From NCBI RefSeq assembly GCF_039555335.1, contig NC_092628.1, positions 96,483,782-96,547,781 on the forward strand: a DNA stretch of 64,000 bases. The letters are read 5' to 3'. Source of the DNA: Amphiura filiformis. Lineage: Eukaryota > Echinodermata > Ophiuroidea > Amphilepidida > Amphiuridae. The stretch's first letter is position 1. Every line of letters starts with the position of its first letter. The position numbers and the translations under genes were made by a program. This document shows positions 57,756-64,000 of this stretch, one piece after another. Under the pieces are notes generated by a model. The model had not been told where the DNA came from. It saw nothing but the letters and a program-made list of their open reading frames with translations, and did not search any database.

Positions 57756-60700
57756 GTAAGTATTTTATACAGTTCACTTTAATACTTTGTGGATACATCA
57801 CAAGTTTTCCCTATTTATAATAAAATGGTTACTTCAAAACCCATGTGAAGTTATCGGGTGATGACGCTGTGCCTGGTACCTAGCGTGCAAGAGTTGAAAG
57901 CGTAGTCCTCCTGTCCTGTTAAGCGACGGGCTTTCGAATCTCTCCCAGACGGCATCGCGCACACCCCTTTCAAACAAGCGTTTTCTTTTCAAATAATGAT
58001 CACGTCTTCAGAATTAAAGGTATTTCCCGTGGCTTTTATTGTGGGCGATCAAGGCCGAGTTCAGAGCTTCGTAAAAGCTAGGCCTGCGATGTTGGCCAAT
58101 CCTAGCTCAAATGAGTTAAATGCTGTTCTTTTGTTTTACCAACTTTGTGAATAATCTACACCATGATATTAAATATTGATTGACAAGAATATATGTTCAT
58201 ATGTGACCGTACACCAAGAATGAGCCTTTAAGCTTATTATCCTCTTCAACAAGTGTAGATTGGTTTAAAAGGTGTTTGACTGGCGCTATCAAAATGAGAT
58301 ACATGTAGCACTAACTTGAGGTGCCTATGAAAACGACCTTCATGCAACTGTAACTCAGAATACAATTTAGGACATTTACGGCTCATTAGTGGTGTATTTT
58401 ACATATTTTATGGACATCGAATATTTTATTTGAATGATACATTTTTATGTGCAACATTTATACCACCTTTTTAATTTAGGTTTATTCACTTCACGGGTGT
58501 TCTGTTGATGATAGTTTCAAGCCCAACAACATCATACTTATTGTTTCCTGCGTTGACGTGTATTGTAATTGGAGGTACTTCGCTTAAAGTCACTGTTTTA
58601 CAGGTAAAATACAAATTTTGACTTCTTACTCGCGCTTTTACTCATTTTTCTATCAGGCTTATTTATCTCAATGATCATAATTTTTGCATACATGCAATAA
58701 TAAGCATTCTGTAATGCGCCGGTACATATACATTATCAGTAACATTATACATACGAGGGGCGGTCAAAAAGTTCGTAGAACAAGGTATGTTACTTTGACG
58801 CACGGAATTGAATTTGGTCTCATTTGAACGCTTGTTCCTTCAAAACAATATTGCAGAAATATTCGATATTTGCATCACTGTATATGGTTAGGACACCCTG
58901 CAGAAGAAGCCTACCTCCTTGAATTCACGGGTACTGCCAGAAGTGAACACAGGGTCATCATGTAATATGCTCATGACGGAGGTGAACACACAAATGACAT
59001 TTAACAATATACTGTTGCTGTAAATGGTGATGAAGTTCTTGATACTCAGCAGCAAAATCATGTCCCGTCGAATTCGAGGGTGGAATGAGCGTCCTTGAAG
59101 ATCATCAAAGGTCCAAAAGACTTGGTGACGTCACCACCAATGATATACGTGCTGGTACAGTGGCATTGATAATGAATAAAGAACCAAACAAGAAATATAA
59201 CATAGCCACAAAATATAACAACTCTGATGAAAGTATTTTCAAAATAAACCTATTAACATTTGGGTATTGCAGGGTGTCTTTTAGATGGGGTCCCATAATC
59301 TGAATGCAAAAAATATATATACCAGTTGACATAATCAGGTCCATGCCTCCTATACACTTAGAGTAAGGGCCGAGACAAGTTTCATCTATATTTGGGGAAA
59401 GGTGATAAGACATTTATACATTTATCACTGGAATCATGAGTCCATTTAGTGGATGTACCTGGATCTGCTACCCCTAAGAAGATCATAACTCAGTCACTAT
59501 AATAGGTCAAGGTCTTCATCTCTATCAGTCAAGTTAGCTCAATCAAAGGCGTTCGACTATGGTGCGAGAGGTTGCGGGTTCGAACCCTGACGGTGCCTAG
59601 TACGCTCCCGTGGAAAAATTGAGTTAGCTTGAAATTCCCCTGGACAAGGAACTCACTATTATTTGTCTCGTTGTAACCCGTACGAAACTCGGGGAGCTGA
59701 TCCTATTGTCTAGGGTATGCGCTCTTGAAGCAGCAAAGTCCCTGAATTGTTGTTTAATGGTTTATGGAATGATGTGGGGCCATAGTGGTCAGCGACAACC
59801 TGTAAAGTGTGCTGAGGCTTGTGGATCAACGTCTAGGCGTTGTGCCTGTGCGTAGCGCACTATAAATCACTGCGCTTTTTTTCTGAGATTCAGGGAGAGT
59901 CTTGTTGATAGATCATTTGTTAAATGAAAGTACTAAATCTTCATAGTATTGCTAAATGAATATATCAACTTTTGCACGTATGGGACAAACCGTTAGCTTT
60001 GGATATAATTATTTTTCACCCGGTTTACCCAGGTGAAAAATAAAGAATACAGAAAATAATTAAATATCCAAAGCAAAGGCTAAATAGGGCGCCTCCGCCT
60101 ATTGTGTTTTCTTTCACTTTCTTATATAATTTTATGATTATTTAAGGTCTTGGACGAATCTGTGGGTGCTGGTGATTATTTTGGTACCAAAATTTCAAAA
60201 TGGCCAAAAAGTGAATTAAGGTTTTTTGGTTATAAACCCTCGGTATTTACTCTAATTATTTTACAGACTGGTCATTTATTCGGGAAACACAGGTCTACTG
60301 TGACGGCAATAATTTCAGGATTTTACGACGGGTCAGCTGTAGTCATGCTGATTATCAAAGTAAGGGAAATTAATTTGCAATTCATGATCCAACCATTGGT
60401 AATCCACGATTAGTAAGACAGCTCGCTTAGTTTTGTCCTAGGGCGATATGTGTACCCCAAATGATGAAAAAAATATCATTCTGTTTGCCAAATAAAATAT
60501 AACTAAATACTAATCCTTTCGTTAGATCTAACTGGCAAAAAGGTTAAAAAACTTGGATATAACAACAGTGCACTGATATTGAGAGCAACCGCGTGCAAAA
60601 AACACCAAGCAAGCATTTTAGACAATCAACATGATCAAGAAACTAATACTGACGAGAAAACAGCAACCACACACTGATAGCCAGAATGGAGTCAAGTGAC

Positions 60701-63700
60701 TCTATAAGTGGAGTAAAGTAGCACTGACTCTCCAAAGGAGTCACCTGATTATCATAGGAGAGTCAGTTGACTCTACCTGTGGGGACAATTGACTCTACAT
60801 TCAGAGTCGTCGACGGAGTCAAGAAATTTATGACTCTTCAAGGGAGTCAGACTCTGCAATTGCTTGGCTCTTGACACCATGGAATGTATATTCTCCAATT
60901 CCAAGGGGATGGTGGTCAAGCCAAAATATTCTCCATCGTATCGTCTGACAATGGCCTGTGGCGTGAGTAAAGTCTCCTATTCCGGTAGGTCTATACTTTG
61001 AATTTTTATCTTGACGTACATCTATGTGCATCATTATTTTGTCTTTATCGGACTGTCGGAGTGACCCTGTAATGGAGTCAGGGTGACTCTATTAATGGAG
61101 TCTGGGTTACTCTAGGAGCAGAGTCCAGCCATTACGCGACTCTATGTCTAAAATGACTCTATTTTGGGAGTCAAATGACTCCTGTGTAGAGTCATCAATA
61201 GTGACTCTTCAGTGGAGTCAAGATATTTATGACTCTTCAAGGGAGTCAAATGACTCCCAATGTGGATTCATTTTAGACATAGAGTCGCAGTGTGGCTGGA
61301 CTCTGCTTCTAGAGTCACCTAGACTCCAGTTTGGCTTTCAGTGCAGTCTCACCGGGAGTCTCACGTCATAGAAGACAAGTCTTTTATACTTTCGATAGAT
61401 TTTTGAACAGAAAGCAGTAGCTTGTCGATGGAGTGAGTATTGCGAAGAGCTTCACAATTACCAACTCTAGGCTGACCAAGCAGTCATCAACAAGATCTCC
61501 AATAATGATATAGAGATATATGAAAGGCGATATCGTCATCTAACAACAGGGAACAGGTGCAAGAAGCCATTTATGGAGTAAAAAGCAGCAGGTATTGACA
61601 AGCATACATCCGAATTACGTTTCGACGGAAGAGGTGACAGCAGATTTGATGCACTGCATACGTAGAATCTACAACGACATCCTGGAGAGTGGTAATGGGT
61701 AGTGGTCCTATGGACAAAATGCAAAAATTCTTGCACCATACGTCACCCGAGTAAACTGCTTATGGGAATTGTTTTCTCGATACTGAAACCACAGATAAAA
61801 CCTCTGCTAACAGAAGAACATGCAGGATTACGAATGAGCAGATATATAGTGTAGCAAATCTTCAATATGCGTACTCTATGCGAAAAATACAAGGATCATC
61901 AAAAGGAATGACATCACAACTTCATTGATTACAAAGACAGCCTTCGATAGAGTATGGCAGCCAGCAAGCATTGTGGACAACATTAAGAAAGCGCAATATC
62001 TTCCATTTACATCCAAACCGAAAGTGAAGTCCTCATTGGAAACACCCTTAGCAGCTAGCTCAGACCAACAATTAGCTTGAGGCAAGGTTGCCTCCTTTCA
62101 TCAAGTCTCTTTAACCCATTCTTAGAACAGACCATATCGGATGCTCTCAAAGACTTTGAAGACACAGTGGCCGTAGGAGGAAGACGAATCTGCAACCTAC
62201 GGTTCGCAGATAATAGACTTTATAGCCGGAAGCCGGCACGAATTTGTTGATTTGACAAACCAAGTTGATGCCCCATCCTCCGCTTACGAAATGGAGATCA
62301 GCGCTGAAAAGAGTAAAATCATGACAATGGGGAACAACGACATACAGAAGGATGTCTACTACATAGATGTCGAGTCTTTTTAATACCTTGCCTCAACCAT
62401 CTCTTCAGATGCAACTTCTTCTACTGAGGTATTAACAAGAATTACAGTAGCTCCAAACAGAACAAGAGCAAACTCTTGAGGGCTATAATAGTAATCTCAA
62501 CAGCGATATAATGGTTGTGAATCCCAGACGCTTACGGCAGACAAAAGAACGTCGAATTTTGATGCTACTGCAGGCTGCTAGGAATTTCTTACAAAGTCCA
62601 CATTACCAATGAATCTATCATAAACGAGATCACCCTCCAGATCGGTAAATATGAGTCTCTACTTTAATACCTCAGCAAAAACAAACAAATAAACAAAGCA
62701 AGAAGACGAAGTGGTATGGGTATGTAATCACCCATAGCGAGCGCTAGGACCAAACTAAATTGCCGCAGTATAGCCCATAGCCGCTGTAGGTTTGCAGTTT
62801 GTTTGTTTGTTTGTTTGTTTGTTTGTTTGTTTGTTTGTTTGTTTGTTTTATTTCTTCTTTAACCTGGGATACTCAATCAGTTGAAAACACATTCAACAAC
62901 TCCTCCTATACCTTTGTACAGGAGCCAACCGTTGTTAATCCGTGATGAATCCACACTTTTACTGCAGCGTACTACGCGAACGCGAGCGAGACTACGCGTT
63001 ACGCGAGAACGCGTAAAATTCGTCATGCCTGGAACCTTTGTGCGTATGCAAGCTTACAAGTTGAATTCAGTATTTTTCAGGTAGCGGCTAAACTTTGCCG
63101 TTTTATTCTGTAGTTTTATTGCTGATATTAACAGAGAAATCATCGAAGTTTTTGTAAGGCTTAGTGACAATGATTAACTGACATTTCCTCGTGAAATAAT
63201 CGTGAATTATACGATCTTTAGCTTCTTTTCGTTGTTGAAAGGGATTCGATCATGTTTCACCGTTGTTCATCACCGTTTAACAACTCGCGTCCGGCGCGTC
63301 TGCGTGGTTTACTTCGCTCGGGCAGCTAAAGCTGCCCTCGCGAAGTAAACCACGCAGACGACGCGGACGCATCGTTGTTAAACGGTGATGAACAACGGTG
63401 AAACATGATTGAATCCCTAAATTAATCATCTGTTCTTCCTTGAGGCAGTTACATAGCACATACTTGTAGATAATATGTGAATATCTTTCTTCTTCACGGT
63501 TCTATATAATATATTTTTATTCAAATTTCACTCTCATATCAAAGGATAATAGTAACGAAAATGAATGAAAATGCAAAAGAGAATAATTATAAGCTACTTC
63601 ATGTTTTCAATATTGTCTGTACTCAACAGTTTGCGTACGACGCTGGTGGTCCAATGCGAACATCCTTCACCGTTATCGTTTGCGCCACCGTTATCATCTT

Positions 63701-63798
63701 GATGATGACATTCTATTTCCTTCCCGATGGTAAAATACCGTGGCCATTACCACCTCAGGACAACGATTTGTATACGAGTCAAGAAATAAGCGGCGTAG
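57457..63798 (+). CDS. SLC43A3/ENBT1-like major-facilitator transporter, first four coding exons
   Basis: Integral plasma-membrane carrier. SLC43A3 moves purine nucleobases by facilitated diffusion, while the sister proteins SLC43A1 and A2 carry amino acids. The exons are 57457-57755, 58480-58603, 60267-60359 and 63630-63798, in phase, giving 228 codons plus 1 nt before the right edge. TM1 begins at about residue 7 (start MDLPLRF). An extracellular loop with two Cys and an NET sequon follows. TM2 leads to the MFS motif A, GIVFDCFGTR (G-x3-D-x2-G-x-R). Exons 2-3 give TM3-TM5, with GHLFGKHRST, the block most like human SLC43A3. Exon 4 ends TM6 with DGKIPWPLPP. I chose the ATG at 57457 because family members start just before TM1; an in-frame ATG at 57373 would add 28 unlikely residues. 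The substrate is inferred. The C-terminal half is not visible. Confidence 0.9.
58480..58603 (+). CDS. SLC43-like exon 2: TM3 and TM4 start
   Basis: 124 nt, TTTTTAATTTAG acceptor and CAG|GTAAAA donor. Encodes FIHFTGVLLMIVSS, SYLLFPAL and VIGGTSLKVTVLQ. Ends phase 0. Confidence 0.85.
58754..59170 (+). pseudogene. Mariner-type transposon remnant in SLC43-like intron 2
   Basis: Starts tacgaggggcggtcaaaaag, a typical mariner-like terminus. About 300 bp on, the reading EMSVLEDHQRSKRLGDVTTNDIRA resembles the helix-turn-helix linker of mariner transposases. The catalytic domain and right end are missing. Confidence 0.55.
59521..59882 (+). mobile_element. tRNA-derived SINE
   Basis: Pol III A box tagctcaatcaaaggcg (59535-59551) and B box ggttcgaaccc (59577-59587) at tRNA spacing, followed by a non-tRNA body and a T-rich end after gcactataaatcactgcgc. 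It lies in intron 2. It is not a functional tRNA, since the acceptor stem does not close. Confidence 0.82.
60267..60359 (+). CDS. SLC43-like exon 3: TM4-TM5 junction
   Basis: 93 nt, TTATTTTACAG acceptor and GTAAGG donor, phase 0 on both sides. Encodes TGHLFGKHRSTVTAI, then ISGFYDGSAVVMLIIK. Confidence 0.9.
60475..60560. repeat. Fragment of the 12-kb foldback family
   Basis: The words tttgccaaataaaatataac, actaatcctttcgttag and aactggcaaaaagg match 12101-12165. Only a scrap remains. Confidence 0.6.
60685..61350. repeat. Array of 22 GAGTCA/TGACTC motifs in a foldback
   Basis: I counted 22 exact GAGTCA or TGACTC hexamers plus several one-base variants in about 660 bp, mostly in alternating orientation with 2-20 bp spacing. 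Inverted arms of about 50 bp lie at 61110-61160 and 61262-61312, and a 34-bp direct repeat ends in ttatgactcttcaagggagt. It is in SLC43-like intron 3. No coding region. Confidence 0.85.
61400..62790 (+). pseudogene. Decayed LINE reverse transcriptase
   Basis: Broken frames in order: KTAFDRVWQPA, CNLRFAD-like, AGSRHEFVDLTNQ, YEMEISAEKSKIMTMGNND, STISSDATSSTEV, RILGIS-like and KKTKWYGYV. This order is that of RTs of the LINE group often annotated as craniofacial-development-protein-2-like. Followed by a (TTTG)n tail at 62797-62849. Non-functional. Confidence 0.82.
62797..62849 (+). repeat. (TTTG)n microsatellite
   Basis: About 13 TTTG units. It is next to a LINE-tail-like sequence (tttcttctttaacctgggat) that also occurs near position 60. 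Confidence 0.95.
63241..63418. repeat. Long palindrome with ~85-bp arms
   Basis: Arms start gggattcgatcatgtttcac and its inverse, continue through caccgttgttcatcaccgtt and gcgtggtttacttcgc, and meet at gcagctaaagctgc with almost no spacer. It may be a MITE; no clear target duplication (aaa left, taa right). Confidence 0.88.
63630..63798 (+). CDS. SLC43-like exon 4: loop and TM6
   Basis: 169 nt, ACTCAACAG acceptor and GTATGG donor, ends phase 1. Encodes FAYDAGGPMRTSFTVIV, TM6 and DGKIPWPLPPQDN. The gene continues past the right edge. Confidence 0.88.
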
Positions 63799-64000
63799 GT
63801 ATGGATATCTTTTATTCCAAACATAAAATATAGTAACACAATTTTTGTCATAAATTTCATCGCAACAATAGAAATGTTATGTTGAAAATGTGACCCGATC
63901 TGGTCCATGGGGGCCAAAGGAGGCATTTTTGAAAATTGAGTTACTGTAATTATTACATTATATATACAATAAGCTATCATTTACTGAAAATACCAAAGGC
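63799..64000. other. SLC43-like intron 4 (start)
   Basis: Intron sequence to the window edge; no feature seen. Confidence 0.5.

Noticed and set aside
57870..57990. Possible second tRNA-derived head (gggctttcgaatctctccc)
   Set aside because: The B box is too degenerate and no A box fits with confidence.
59521..59600. Possible tRNA gene
   Set aside because: A and B boxes are present, but the acceptor stem does not pair and a SINE body follows.

Overview
The window is a piece of an AT-rich animal genome. Its genes are split by spliceosomal introns with GT..AG borders, and most of the rest is transposon debris. Three neighbouring signals suggest a marine invertebrate, most likely a deuterostome and perhaps an echinoderm: divergent Cys-loop receptor genes, CR1-like LINEs that encode a PHD finger (one with a 2A ribosome-skipping motif, as described for sea-urchin LINEs), and an SLC43A3-like transporter. 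The species cannot be fixed from the sequence alone.

Layout. 1-6.7 kb (minus strand): the 5' part of a nicotinic-acetylcholine-receptor-like gene (gene B). Exons 4, 3 and 2 are present, plus a first exon that exists twice inside a 1.15-kb tandem duplication. The 3' half lies beyond the left edge. 10.3-31.9 kb (minus strand): a complete paralogue (gene A) that I rebuilt as seven coding exons, all in phase, 1,467 nt and 488 residues. Its introns hold MITEs nested three deep, LINE fragments, a long foldback and a mariner-type MITE. Gene A is alpha-type (vicinal Cys pair) but has an unusual pore: the -1' Glu is replaced, and Glu and Lys sit inside M2. Both paralogues have Glu where the loop-A Tyr is expected.

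32.6-36.3 kb and 41.2-45.1 kb: two long minus-strand LINEs (PHD, APE endonuclease, reverse transcriptase). They are broken only by a few homopolymer indels, one stop codon and one 252-bp Harbinger-like MITE. Between them, 36.5-38.35 kb carries a repeatedly used 14-mer, GTATTCGTAGGTAA. 45.3-57.2 kb is repeat-rich: a tandem repeat with nuclear-receptor DR1-like sites, foldbacks, LINE remnants, and a hairpin minisatellite interrupted by a precise 600-bp MITE.

57.4-64 kb (plus strand): the first four exons of an SLC43A3/ENBT1-like major-facilitator transporter, running off the right edge. Its introns contain a mariner remnant, a tRNA-derived SINE, an array of 22 GAGTCA/TGACTC motifs, a decayed LINE and a long palindrome. 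The receptor pair and the transporter show no functional link beyond being neighbours. No prokaryotic gene, CRISPR array or virus was seen.
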